DNA of 64,000 nucleotides, from assembly GCA_017792405.1 (NCBI GenBank), contig CP051231.1:26897-90896 (forward strand), given 5' to 3'. The notes under the pieces were generated by a model. The model worked only from the letters and a program-made list of their open reading frames with translations. It searched no databases and was not told the origin of the DNA. Below are positions 1 through 10,918 of the stretch, piece by piece. The translations under genes were made by a program, and so were the position numbers. Within the stretch, counting starts at the first letter, position 1. Each line of letters begins with the position of its first letter. The stretch is from Oceanicola sp. Lineage in GTDB: Bacteria > Pseudomonadota > Alphaproteobacteria > Rhodobacterales > Rhodobacteraceae.

Positions 1-95
1 CCCCCATTCCCAGGTGCCCCGCCGCTCGTTTTGCAAGTGACTGCTTGCGTGAGGCCGTCAGTCGGAGCGATCCGGCTGGCGGTTTTGTGTGTTGG

Positions 96-148
96 GGGCC
101 GGGGGGAGGGCACTCCCACCCACCCGCCTCGCGCCCTCCCCCCGGCCC
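96..148. terminator. Strong GC-rich hairpin at the left edge
   Basis: A perfect 16-bp inverted repeat has its left arm at 96-111 and right arm at 133-148, separated by 21 nt. It lies past the 3' end of the leftward fadH-like gene. There is no T-run on either side, so a Rho-independent terminator role is an inference from position and stem strength. The rest of 1-230 shows no gene I can support. Confidence 0.45.
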
Positions 149-230
149 GTTGGTGGGTGTTGTGCGTCAGACGCGCGTGGCTCGGTTGGAGGGGGTGGGC
201 CGCGTGTTTACGGCAAGAAAACGCAGCGGG

Positions 231-2862
<2,632 letters not shown>

Positions 2863-2871
2863 GGCAGTGGG

Positions 2872-3276
2872 CTAGCGGCCGAGCACTTCAAGGCAGTGGC
2901 GGCGGAAGGCCTTTTTGAGCATGTCCAGCTCGGCGCGCAGCAGATCGACCTCGGCGCGAATATCTTCCTCCAGCGGCTGGCCTGTGACCACGGTGAAATG
3001 CTCCAGCGTGGCGCCGCTGCGGGCATCGCGGATGGCGAAGGTTTGCACGCCGTCGCAGAGCAGCTCGGCGGGGATGGGCACGCGGAGTTGCCAGAGGTTC
3101 TGCATCTCGCCATCGGCCTTCAGCTCCACCCCGTCGAGCGCTTTGCCGAGGTGGATCACCTCGATCTGCGGCTGCACCGGGCCGACGCCATCGGCCATGA
3201 GCAGGCCTTCCCAGACACCGGCTTGGATGCGGGTCTTGGAGAGGGTGAGCTGGCTGGTCTGGGTAGTGTCCGGCAT
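2872..3276 (-). CDS. Conserved hypothetical protein, 134 aa
   Basis: I do not recognise a named family. The protein is soluble, has no signal peptide, begins with a predicted beta-rich half (residues 1-90), and ends with an acidic/basic helix (EEDIRAEVDLLRAELDMLKKAF) likely to form a short coiled coil. It ends 10 bp before the DM13 gene and starts 18 bp after the 258-aa gene, so all three are probably co-transcribed. The coiled coil suggests oligomerisation; nothing more can be inferred. Confidence 0.75.
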   Translation of the reverse strand: MPDTTQTSQLTLSKTRIQAGVWEGLLMADGVGPVQPQIEVIHLGKALDGVELKADGEMQNLWQLRVPIPAELLCDGVQTFAIRDARSGATLEHFTVVTGQPLEEDIRAEVDLLRAELDMLKKAFRRHCLEVLGR

Positions 3277-3293
3277 CGGGCAGGCGTCCTCGA

Positions 3294-4070
3294 TCAGATT
3301 TCGGCGCGGGGTCGGCGGGAGAAAGTGAGATCGCGCAGGACGATCTGGTTCATCTGCGGGCCTTCGAAGATCAGGTCGATCCAGGCCTTCTCGACCCGTT
3401 TCTCGTTGAGGCCGGTATAGGCGAGGTCGAACTCGGCGGTTTGCACCCCGCCCTCGGACATCGGCAACTCGCGGACGACCTGCTCGGTGTTGGGGCCGTG
3501 CTTGACGTTGAGCCGGGCGAAGATTTCGAGCGGTTTCTCGACTTCGAGCCGGGCCTCCAGCCCGATGACGTGCTTGCGCTTGAGGCCATCGACCGCCTCG
3601 GAGGGCAGGTCGAGCACGATGGAGAGGAAGGAGCCGTCGAAGCGGAACACATCCATCCGCAGGCCGAAGGGGGCGAGGTCATCTTCGGAGGTATTGCGGA
3701 TCTGGCGCAGGGTCAGCTCCGACTGGGTGCAATCGTGGTAGAGCGTGGCGGCCTGCCCCAGCATGGTGCGGGTCTCGGCGGCGGCGTGGCCTGGGGGCGA
3801 GATTGGGCCGCGCCAGAGCTCGGGGCGCCAGCCCCAGTCGGCCCCGATGGGCTTGCGCATGGCGTTGGAGCCGAGCAGCGGCAGGGTCAGCCGGCCATCG
3901 GCCTCGTGCAGCACGCGGTCGAGCTGACGGCGCAGCTGGCGGGCGCGGCTGCGCATCTCTCGCAGGGCGGGCAGATCGGTGGAGGCGGCGGCATCGGCGG
4001 CACGGCTCCAGCGCCGCAGGGCGCGGCGTTGGGCGATACGTTCGATCAGGCTGTCCATCGGTTTTGCCAT
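3294..4070 (-). CDS. Conserved hypothetical protein, DUF6478-like
   Basis: The 258-aa protein has an arginine-rich helical N-terminus (RRALRRWSRAAD; RARQLRRQLDRV) and a beta-rich C-terminal half. It resembles the Rhodobacterales family DUF6478 from memory; this was not checked by search. No signal peptide or membrane span is seen. It is the first gene of the three-gene leftward run ending with the DM13 protein. Function is unknown. Confidence 0.75.
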   Translation of the reverse strand: MAKPMDSLIERIAQRRALRRWSRAADAAASTDLPALREMRSRARQLRRQLDRVLHEADGRLTLPLLGSNAMRKPIGADWGWRPELWRGPISPPGHAAAETRTMLGQAATLYHDCTQSELTLRQIRNTSEDDLAPFGLRMDVFRFDGSFLSIVLDLPSEAVDGLKRKHVIGLEARLEVEKPLEIFARLNVKHGPNTEQVVRELPMSEGGVQTAEFDLAYTGLNEKRVEKAWIDLIFEGPQMNQIVLRDLTFSRRPRAEI

Positions 4071-4197
4071 GCGATCGGCTCCGCGCGGGGCTGGGTGGGC
4101 GTGAGTGGCGATATGTTACGCCGGTATGAGGGTGCCGGGAAAGTGTTTCAATCCCGCAAATGCCGGTGCGCGTGGCAATGCCGCAGCGGAACGGGCG

Positions 4198-4860
4198 TTA
4201 CCCTGCGTTGGCGGCGCGGATGCGGGCCACGAAGCTCTCGACGAGCGACTGGCCGCCGGTGCGGCTGAGGGGATCTTCCTTCAGGGAGTGAAGGATCACC
4301 GATACGAGCCTGCCGTTCACGGTGAAGAGCGCGCGCCAGCGGGCGGGGCCGAGCTCTGGCTGGGGCGGGGCGGCGGTGTCGAGCAGGGCGACGTAGAAGA
4401 CGCCGTTCTGCGCGCGGGTGTCGGTGATGGTGACGGTGGAGGCATCTCCCGCGTAGGAGAGCGTTGCGCGGCCCTCGGCGGAGCGGAAATAGGCTGCGAG
4501 CTGGTCGCCGCGCAGGGGCGCATCGCCGGAGCTGCGGCGGCCGATGGTGGCCGAGAGCAGGCCCATGCGGCCGGGCGCGGGGTGCTCGGGCGATTGGCTG
4601 ATGGCCGAGCAGGCGGCCAGCAGCACGAAGTTGCCGGCGCGGGCGCTGGTATCGACGCAGTAGCCCTCGGGCGCATCCACGGTGACCCCGGCGACCGACA
4701 GGCGGGTCGGCGGCTTGGGCGGGATCGAGCGGCCGGGGGCGGCGCCTGCGGCGGTGGCGGCGGCGGGCTGCGCGGGTTTGAAGCCCGGAAGCTCCACCCC
4801 GTCACAGCCCGCGAGGGCCAGCGCGATCAGCGCAACGAGAACCCGACCGGCAGGGGCCAT
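4198..4860 (-). CDS. Lipoprotein coupled to ilvD
   Basis: Starting at [11 protein letters not shown] the product is 220 aa, with a short hydrophobic signal ending in the lipobox LALAGC, so Cys19 should be lipidated. A proline/alanine-rich linker follows, then a globular domain of about 160 residues with no motif I recognise. The start ATG shares one base with the ilvD stop (TAATG), so translation is likely coupled to ilvD. The longer upstream frame lies entirely inside ilvD and was rejected. The pairing of an envelope lipoprotein with a branched-chain amino acid enzyme has no obvious reason. Confidence 0.82.
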   Translation of the reverse strand: MAPAGRVLVALIALALAGCDGVELPGFKPAQPAAATAAGAAPGRSIPPKPPTRLSVAGVTVDAPEGYCVDTSARAGNFVLLAACSAISQSPEHPAPGRMGLLSATIGRRSSGDAPLRGDQLAAYFRSAEGRATLSYAGDASTVTITDTRAQNGVFYVALLDTAAPPQPELGPARWRALFTVNGRLVSVILHSLKEDPLSRTGGQSLVESFVARIRAANAG

Positions 4861-6623
4861 TACTGGTCCATGTAGATGTGGGTTTCTTCCTTCGCGCCCG
4901 GATGGGTCACGGCGCCGTATTTGGCGGAGCCGACGAGTTGGGCGTATTTCCACAGGGCGCCAGCGGCGTAGTCGGTCTTGCGGGGGCCGGGCCATGCGGC
5001 CTTGCGCTCGGCAAGCTCCTCATCGGAGAGGGCGACCGAAAGCTCGCCGTTCACCGCGTCGATGGTGATGACATCGCCATCTTTCAGCAGGCCGATGGGG
5101 CCGCCGTGGGCCGATTCCGGGCCGACGTGGCCGACACAGAAGCCGCGGGTGGCGCCGGAGAAGCGGCCATCGGTGATGAGCGCGACCTTCTTGCCCATGC
5201 CCTGACCCGAGAGCGCGGCGGTCGTCGCCAGCATCTCGCGCATGCCGGGGCCGCCTGCGGGGCCTTCGTTGCGGATGACGATGACCTCGCCTTCCTTGTA
5301 GGCGCGGGCTTTCACGGCGGCGAAGGCCTCTTCTTCATTCTCGAAGACGCGGGCAGGGCCGGTGAAGACCTGCTGCTCGGCGGGGATGCCGGCGACCTTC
5401 ACGATGGCGCCGTCGGGGGCGAGGTTGCCCTCGAGGCCGACAACGCCGCCGGTCTTGGTGATCGGGGTCTCGATCGGGTAGATCACCTTGCCATCGGCCT
5501 CGCGGGCGATGAGATCAAGCTCTTCGCCGATGGTCTTGCCGGAGGCGGTGATGCAGTCTTCGTGGATCAGGCCCGCCTTGCGCAGTTCTTTCATCACCAC
5601 CGGCACGCCGCCTGCATCGTAGAGATCCTTGGCGACGTACTGGCCGCCAGGCTTGAGATCGACGAAGTAGGGGGTGTCTTTGAAGATGTCGCAGACATCG
5701 TTCAGGAAGAACTCGATCCCGGCCTCATGGGCGATGGCGGGCAGGTGCAGGCCGGCGTTGGTGGAGCCGCCGGTGCAGGCGACCACGCGCGCGGCGTTTT
5801 CCAGCGCCTTGCGGGTGACGACATCGCGGGCGCGGATGTTCTGCTCGATGAGGTTCATCACGGCGCGGCCGGAGGCCTCGGAATACTGGTCGCGGCTCTC
5901 GTAGGGCGCGGGCATGCCGGAGGAGTTCATCAGTGCGAGGCCGATGGCTTCGGAGACGCAGGCCATGGTGTTGGCGGTGAACTGGCCGCCGCAGGCACCG
6001 GCGGAGGGGCAGGCGACCCGCTCGAGCATGTCGAGCGCGGCATCCGACATCTCGTCGTTCTGGTGGCGGCCCACGGCCTCGAACATGTCCTGCACGGTCA
6101 GGTCACGGGTGCGGAAATCTTCGGGGATCTCGTTGCTCTGGGGCGCTTTGCCCGGAAGGATCGAGCCGCCGTAGATGAAGACGGAGGGCGTGTTCAGCCG
6201 GACCATCGCCATCATCATGCCGGGGAGGGACTTGTCGCAGCCTGCGAGGCCGACAACGGCATCGTAGCAGTGGCCGCGCATGGTCAGCTCGACGGTGTCG
6301 GCGATGGCCTCACGGGAGGCGAGCGAGGCGCGCATGCCCTCGTGGCCCATGGCGATGCCGTCGGTGACGGTGATGGTGGTGAACTCGCGCGGCGTGCCGG
6401 AGGCGGCCTTGACGCCCAGCTTCACGGCCTGGGCCTGACGGTTCAGCGAGATGTTGCAGGGCGCGGCCTCGTTCCAGCAGGTGGCGACGCCGACGAGGGG
6501 GCGGTGAATCTCATCTTCGGAGAGGCCCATCGCGTAGAGATACGACCGGTGCGGCGCGCGCTCCGGCCCCTCGGTCACGTGGCGGCTGGGCAGTTTGGAT
6601 TTGTCGGCCTGGCGTTTCAGCAT
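4860..6623 (-). CDS. ilvD: Dihydroxy-acid dehydratase
   Basis: The 587-aa enzyme dehydrates 2,3-dihydroxy-isovalerate and -methylvalerate to the 2-oxo acids of valine, isoleucine and pantothenate synthesis. Family landmarks include [11 protein letters not shown] and [12 protein letters not shown], which hold Fe-S ligand cysteines, the third cysteine region in [16 protein letters not shown], and the C-terminal [11 protein letters not shown]. The start [10 protein letters not shown] was chosen because a GGGAGAGGA site sits just upstream and because the extension would run into the divergent promoter region. The gene is cytoplasmic and overlaps the lipoprotein gene by one base. Length fits the family. 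Confidence 0.97.
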   Translation of the reverse strand: MLKRQADKSKLPSRHVTEGPERAPHRSYLYAMGLSEDEIHRPLVGVATCWNEAAPCNISLNRQAQAVKLGVKAASGTPREFTTITVTDGIAMGHEGMRASLASREAIADTVELTMRGHCYDAVVGLAGCDKSLPGMMMAMVRLNTPSVFIYGGSILPGKAPQSNEIPEDFRTRDLTVQDMFEAVGRHQNDEMSDAALDMLERVACPSAGACGGQFTANTMACVSEAIGLALMNSSGMPAPYESRDQYSEASGRAVMNLIEQNIRARDVVTRKALENAARVVACTGGSTNAGLHLPAIAHEAGIEFFLNDVCDIFKDTPYFVDLKPGGQYVAKDLYDAGGVPVVMKELRKAGLIHEDCITASGKTIGEELDLIAREADGKVIYPIETPITKTGGVVGLEGNLAPDGAIVKVAGIPAEQQVFTGPARVFENEEEAFAAVKARAYKEGEVIVIRNEGPAGGPGMREMLATTAALSGQGMGKKVALITDGRFSGATRGFCVGHVGPESAHGGPIGLLKDGDVITIDAVNGELSVALSDEELAERKAAWPGPRKTDYAAGALWKYAQLVGSAKYGAVTHPGAKEETHIYMDQ

Positions 6624-6735
6624 GGTTCCTCTCCCGAAATCAGTCGCCTCGGGAATAGTCCCGGCGGGGCCAAGGGGCAAGCCGGATTGCGGCCCGGCGC
6701 GTGCTCGCCTATCTCAGACAGGATGGAGCAGACCC

Positions 6736-7617
6736 ATGGCATATGAGCGGCTGAGCGAGTTCACCGCGCCCGCCCGCGCCGCGCCCGACCTGTGGCGGAT
6801 CGGGGCGGTGCTTGGCCTGATGTTCGTGGTCGTCATGATGCTGCAGCAGCTTGTCTTCATCCTGCTGGCCGCGCTGGGCGGGCAGGATGCGGTGCGCGCG
6901 GTGTTCGAGGCGGAGGGCACCTCGCCGGGGCAGACGCTGGCGGCGCTGTTCAGCCACGGGCTCTTTGCGGTGGCGCTGGCGATTGCGCTGAGGGCGGTGC
7001 ATTGGCGCGGCTTCCTGAGCCTCTTTGGCGCGGGCGCCCATGCGGCGGGTGATTTCTTTCGGGTAATCTACTGGCTGGTGCCGCTCTATGTGGCGGCGAT
7101 TGCGGCGCTGCCGACGGAATACGACATCATCCGCAACGAGGCGATGACCACCAACCGCTGGATGCTCTACCTGCCGCTGGCGCTGGCTGCCGTGGCGGTG
7201 CAGGCGGGCACGGAGGAGGTGTTCTTTCGGGGTTACCTGACCCAGCAGATCGCGGCGGGCACGAAGCCAGGCAACTGGGCGTGGATGGCGGTGCCGGCGA
7301 TCCTGTTTGCACTGCTGCACTGGACCGCGAGCGCGGGCGACAATGCCATCTGGTTCGTGCTCTGGGCCTTTGCCTTTGGCCTTGCTGCCGCCGACCTGAC
7401 CGCCCGTGCAGGGAACCTTGGCCCGGCGCTGGCGCTTCATATCGTGAACAACGCGGTGGCGCTCTTGGGCGTGGCGGTGCCGGGGCCGGTGGCGGGGCTG
7501 GCGCTGTATCACACGCCGTTCGGCGCCGATGCCGGGGTGATCCCCGGGTTGATGCCGGTGGAATTTGCGCTGCTCTTCGTCGCCTGGTTGGCGGCGCGGG
7601 TGGCGATACGGGGATAG
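6736..7617 (+). CDS. CPBP (CAAX/Abi) family intramembrane protease, copy 1
   Basis: The 293-aa protein has about eight hydrophobic segments and the CPBP signature: TEEVFFRGYL with Glu160-Glu161 and Arg165, a second motif with His in FALLHW, and a third with HIVNNAV. These residues form the proposed active site of Rce1-like glutamate proteases. Substrates of bacterial CPBP members are usually unknown; some act in peptide self-immunity or anchoring. It is followed 52 bp later by a paralogue with the same motifs, which points to tandem duplication. The start ATG is at 6736; the open frame upstream lacks a ribosome site. Confidence 0.9.
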   Translation: MAYERLSEFTAPARAAPDLWRIGAVLGLMFVVVMMLQQLVFILLAALGGQDAVRAVFEAEGTSPGQTLAALFSHGLFAVALAIALRAVHWRGFLSLFGAGAHAAGDFFRVIYWLVPLYVAAIAALPTEYDIIRNEAMTTNRWMLYLPLALAAVAVQAGTEEVFFRGYLTQQIAAGTKPGNWAWMAVPAILFALLHWTASAGDNAIWFVLWAFAFGLAAADLTARAGNLGPALALHIVNNAVALLGVAVPGPVAGLALYHTPFGADAGVIPGLMPVEFALLFVAWLAARVAIRG

Positions 7618-7669
7618 GCAGGTTGGCGATAACAATGGCGGGGCATATCCCGCCCCACGGGAGCAGGAT

Positions 7670-8563
7670 ATGAGACATCCGGAATTTACGGCGATGCTGG
7701 TGCCAGCCAAGGTGTATCCGCAGATCTGGCGGCTGCTGCTGGGCGTGCTGCTGATCCTGTTCATCTACATCGCATGGACCGTGATCGTGCTGGGCGGCGC
7801 GCTCGGCATTGTTGCGGCCGATCAGGGGCTCTGGGGCGTGATGCCGTTCTTTCAGGAGTTGCAGGCCGGGCGCTACCCCGGCTCGGTGGCGATCCTGCTG
7901 CTGACCTTCGGGGGCATGGTGCTGGGGCCGGTGCTGGCCGCCGCCGCGCTGCACTTCAGGGGGCCGGGCACGCTGCTGGGGCCGTGGGGCGACTGGTGGC
8001 GCGGCTTCGTGGTGGCCTTCGGCGTGGTGATCCTCGTCTTCGGCGCGCTGATGCTGGCCGGGGCCGTGCTCTGGCCGCCGGAGCCGAACCTTGCGCCGGG
8101 GCGTTGGATGCTCTGGCTGCTGCTGGCGCTGCCGCTGCTCTTTGTGCAGATCGCGGCGGAGGAACTGCTGTTCAGGGGCTACCTGATGCAGCAGCTTGCC
8201 GCCCGGTTTGCCGCCCGCTGGGTCTGGTTCACCCTGCCTGCGCTCGCCTTCGGCCTGCTGCACTGGGACCCGGAAGCGGGCCGAAATCTGCCCTTGGTGC
8301 TGCTCTCGGCCTTTGCCTTCGGCCTCATTGCGGCCGACCTGACCGAACGAACCGGCTCGCTAGGCGCGGCGATGGGCTTTCACTTTGCCAACAACCTGCT
8401 GGCGCTCTTCATCCTGAGCATCAAGGGCACGATCACCGGCCTTGCGCTTTACGTCACCCCATGGGGGCTGGCGGAGGAGGGCATGGTGACGCTTGGGCTG
8501 GTCACCTCCATCCTGCTGCTCTTCGTGAACTGGTGGATCATCAAGGGTTTGATCGACCGCTGA
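7670..8563 (+). CDS. CPBP (CAAX/Abi) family intramembrane protease, copy 2
   Basis: This 297-aa paralogue of the preceding gene has the same motif order: AEELLFRGYL (Glu164-Glu165, Arg169), FGLLHWDPEAG, then GFHFANNLLAL. Both copies share the RGYLxQQxA segment and a C-terminal ITGLALY/VAGLALY stretch. About seven to eight membrane helices are predicted by eye. The start at 7670 follows GGAGCAGGAT. The pair is probably one transcript ending at the hairpin at 8659-8690. No peptide substrate or immunity partner is visible nearby. Confidence 0.9.
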   Translation: MRHPEFTAMLVPAKVYPQIWRLLLGVLLILFIYIAWTVIVLGGALGIVAADQGLWGVMPFFQELQAGRYPGSVAILLLTFGGMVLGPVLAAAALHFRGPGTLLGPWGDWWRGFVVAFGVVILVFGALMLAGAVLWPPEPNLAPGRWMLWLLLALPLLFVQIAAEELLFRGYLMQQLAARFAARWVWFTLPALAFGLLHWDPEAGRNLPLVLLSAFAFGLIAADLTERTGSLGAAMGFHFANNLLALFILSIKGTITGLALYVTPWGLAEEGMVTLGLVTSILLLFVNWWIIKGLIDR

Positions 8564-8658
8564 CCCTTGCGCGAAACCAGCCTGCGATATAGGATGAAGC
8601 ACAAAGGTGAGAAGACCATAACTTTGCCGTGGAAGCGCGGCTCGCCGCCTTCCGGAGC

Positions 8659-8690
8659 GCCCGGCCAGCCCGTTCTGTGCCGGGCTTTTT
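8659..8690 (+). terminator. Rho-independent terminator in front of the MFS gene
   Basis: A perfect 7-bp stem (GCCCGGC at 8659-8665, GCCGGGC at 8679-8685) is followed directly by TTTTT and C. The shape is canonical for the + strand. It lies only 24 nt before the MFS start codon, with the ribosome site AGAAGGAG in between. It either ends CPBP transcription or works as an attenuator in the MFS leader. Confidence 0.8.
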
Positions 8691-8713
8691 CTCGGCCAGA
8701 AGGAGCCTTGGCC

Positions 8714-9877
8714 ATGCGCAGCCCGCCACGGCTCATCACGCTGATCCTGCTCACCGGCCTCTCGACCGTATCGCTCAACATGTTTGTCCCCGCGCTGCCC
8801 GCCATCGCGGCGGAGCTGGGCACGAGCTATGCCACGGTGAGCCTTGCCATTGCTGGATACCTCGCGGTGACGGCGGTGGCGCAGGTGGTGATGGGGCCGC
8901 TGGCCGACCGGTTCGGGCGGCGCCCGGTGATGCTGGGCGCGCTGGCACTTTACGTGCTGGCTTCGGCGGGCGTGGCGCTGGCGGGCGGCGTGGGGGGCTT
9001 TCTGGGCTGGCGGATGCCGATGGCGGCGATCACGGCGGGCTGGGTGGTGACTCTTGCTGTGGTGCGCGACACCGCCGCGCCGGGACGGGCGGCGGCGATC
9101 ATGAGCACGATCACCGGCGCGATGGCGCTGGCCCCGCTGATCGGGCCCCTCTTGGGCGGCGTGGTGGCGCAGGTGCTGGGCTGGCGGGCGATCTTTGGCC
9201 TTTATGCCGTGCTGGGCGCGGCGCTGCTGCTGCTTTGCTGGCATGACTTTGGCGAGACGCGGAAGGACACCCCGCGCGAGCCGCTCTGGCGCAGCGCCCG
9301 ACGCTTGCTGGGCGACCGGGGCTTTTGGGCCTTTGCCAGCTGCACCGCGCTCTCCACCGGGTGTTTCTACGGCTATATCGCGGGCTTCCCCGCCGTTTCG
9401 GAGGCCCGCTTCGGGCTGGGGGAGGCGGCGACGGGCGTGGCGCTGGGGGCGATCACCGGCGGGTTCATGGCGGGGGCCTTCCTCTCGGCCCGCTGGGCGG
9501 AGCGCCTCGGGCTGACGCGGATGATGCTGGCGGGGCGGATCTGTGCTGTTACCGGGCTTGCGGGCGGGCTGCTTTGGGCGTTGGTGATCGGGCCGCTCTC
9601 GGCTACCGGCGTTGTGGCCTCGGTGCTCTTCATCGGCTTGGGCAATGGCCTGACCATGCCCTCGGCCAATGCGGGCGCCACGGCGGCGGTGGAGGGGCTG
9701 GCTGGCTCGGCCTCGGGCCTGCTGGGCGCACTTACTGTGGCGGTGGGCGCGGTGGTGACGGCGGGCATTGGTGCGTTGGTGGCGGCCAGCCCCACGCCGG
9801 TGGCCCTGCTTGGCGCCCTGCTGGCGCTGGCCATCGGCGCGCTCGGGGCCGCATGGGCGGCCCATCGGCAGGGTTGA
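8714..9877 (+). CDS. Bcr/CflA-type MFS multidrug efflux transporter
   Basis: The 387-aa protein has 12 predicted membrane helices. It shows the MFS motif A between helices 2 and 3 (GPLADRFGRRPVMLG) and the antiporter-type motif in the fifth helix (GPLLGGVVAQVLGWRAIF). The short N-terminus and LSTVSLNMFVPALPAIAAEL are typical of Bcr/CflA drug/H+ antiporters in the inner membrane. The start at 8714 is fixed by AGAAGGAG at the right spacing. A longer in-frame start at 8594 exists but would add 40 polar residues encoded across the terminator hairpin. Substrate unknown. Confidence 0.9.
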   Translation: MRSPPRLITLILLTGLSTVSLNMFVPALPAIAAELGTSYATVSLAIAGYLAVTAVAQVVMGPLADRFGRRPVMLGALALYVLASAGVALAGGVGGFLGWRMPMAAITAGWVVTLAVVRDTAAPGRAAAIMSTITGAMALAPLIGPLLGGVVAQVLGWRAIFGLYAVLGAALLLLCWHDFGETRKDTPREPLWRSARRLLGDRGFWAFASCTALSTGCFYGYIAGFPAVSEARFGLGEAATGVALGAITGGFMAGAFLSARWAERLGLTRMMLAGRICAVTGLAGGLLWALVIGPLSATGVVASVLFIGLGNGLTMPSANAGATAAVEGLAGSASGLLGALTVAVGAVVTAGIGALVAASPTPVALLGALLALAIGALGAAWAAHRQG

Positions 9878-9940
9878 TTGCATTTCCGGCCCGCGCGGCC
9901 TATCTCACAGAACAGCAGCAGACAGCCCCGGAAAGGTGCG

Positions 9941-10918
9941 ATGAACTGGATTTCCAACTACGTCCGGCCGAAGATCAACTCGCTCTTCTCGCGTCGGGAG
10001 GTGCCCGAGAACCTGTGGAAGAAGTGCCCCGAGTGCGGGACGATGCTCTTTCACCGTGAGCTTTCGGACAATCTGAACGTCTGCACCAATTGCGACCACC
10101 ACATGCAGTTCACCCCGCGCGAGCGGTTTGGCGCGCTCTTCGACGGCGGGATCTTTACCGCCGTGAAGGTGCCCGAGCCGGTGGCGGATCCGCTGCAGTT
10201 CAGGGATCAGAAGCGCTACCCCGACCGGCTGAAGGCCGCGCAGAAGGCGACCGGCGAGCATGAGGCGATGCTGGTGGCCGAGGGCGAGATCGGGCGCACC
10301 CCGGTTGTTGCCGCCGCGCAGGACTTCAGCTTCATCGGCGGGTCGATGAGCATGTATGTGGGCAATGCCTTCATCGCGGGCGCCGAGCGCGCGGTGCAGC
10401 TCAAGCGGCCCTATATCGTGTTTTCCGCCGCCGGGGGCGCGCGGATGCAGGAGGGCATTCTGGCCCTGATGCAGATGCCGCGCACGACCGTGGCGATCCA
10501 GATGCTGAAGGAAGCCGGGCTGCCCTATATCGTGGTGCTGACCCATCCGACGACCGGCGGCGTGACCGCCTCTTACGCGATGCTGGGCGACATCCACATT
10601 GCCGAGCCGAATGCGCTCATCGGCTTTGCCGGCTCCCGCGTGATCGAGCAGACGATCCGCGAGCAGCTGCCCGAGGGCTTCCAGCGGGCCGAATACCTGC
10701 TGGATCACGGGATGCTCGACCGGGTAACGCACCGCAAGAAGATGAAGGAAGAGCTGGTTTCGCTCTGCCGGATGCTGATGCGGCTGGAGCCGCCGGTGGT
10801 GGGCGACCTGCCCGCGCCGGAAGAGGCTGCGCCCGCGCTTGAAGCCCCGGCACAGCCCGAGCCTTCGCAGGCGGCGGCAGGCGATGAGGCCGCGCCGATG
10901 GAAGAGCAGAAGAAGTGA
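9941..10918 (+). CDS. accD: Acetyl-CoA carboxylase carboxyltransferase subunit beta
   Basis: The 325-aa AccD is the beta half of the carboxyltransferase that makes malonyl-CoA with AccA. An N-terminal zinc ribbon is visible (CPECGTM and CTNC), followed by the crotonase-like domain with FSAAGGARMQEG and TGGVTASYAMLGD. The C-terminal 35 residues are a variable Ala/Glu/Pro tail. The start MNWISNYV was chosen because GGAAAGG precedes it. The stop overlaps the folC start by GTGA, the accD-folC arrangement common in proteobacteria. Confidence 0.97.
   Translation: MNWISNYVRPKINSLFSRREVPENLWKKCPECGTMLFHRELSDNLNVCTNCDHHMQFTPRERFGALFDGGIFTAVKVPEPVADPLQFRDQKRYPDRLKAAQKATGEHEAMLVAEGEIGRTPVVAAAQDFSFIGGSMSMYVGNAFIAGAERAVQLKRPYIVFSAAGGARMQEGILALMQMPRTTVAIQMLKEAGLPYIVVLTHPTTGGVTASYAMLGDIHIAEPNALIGFAGSRVIEQTIREQLPEGFQRAEYLLDHGMLDRVTHRKKMKEELVSLCRMLMRLEPPVVGDLPAPEEAAPALEAPAQPEPSQAAAGDEAAPMEEQKK

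Noticed and set aside
4878..6746. 622-aa open frame opposite ilvD
   Set aside because: Antisense to ilvD, no family motifs, biased Gly/Ala/Asp/His composition.
8594..8713. N-terminal extension of the MFS transporter
   Set aside because: The frame is open from 8594, but the extra 40 residues are polar, span a terminator hairpin, and the ATG at 8714 has a proper ribosome site.
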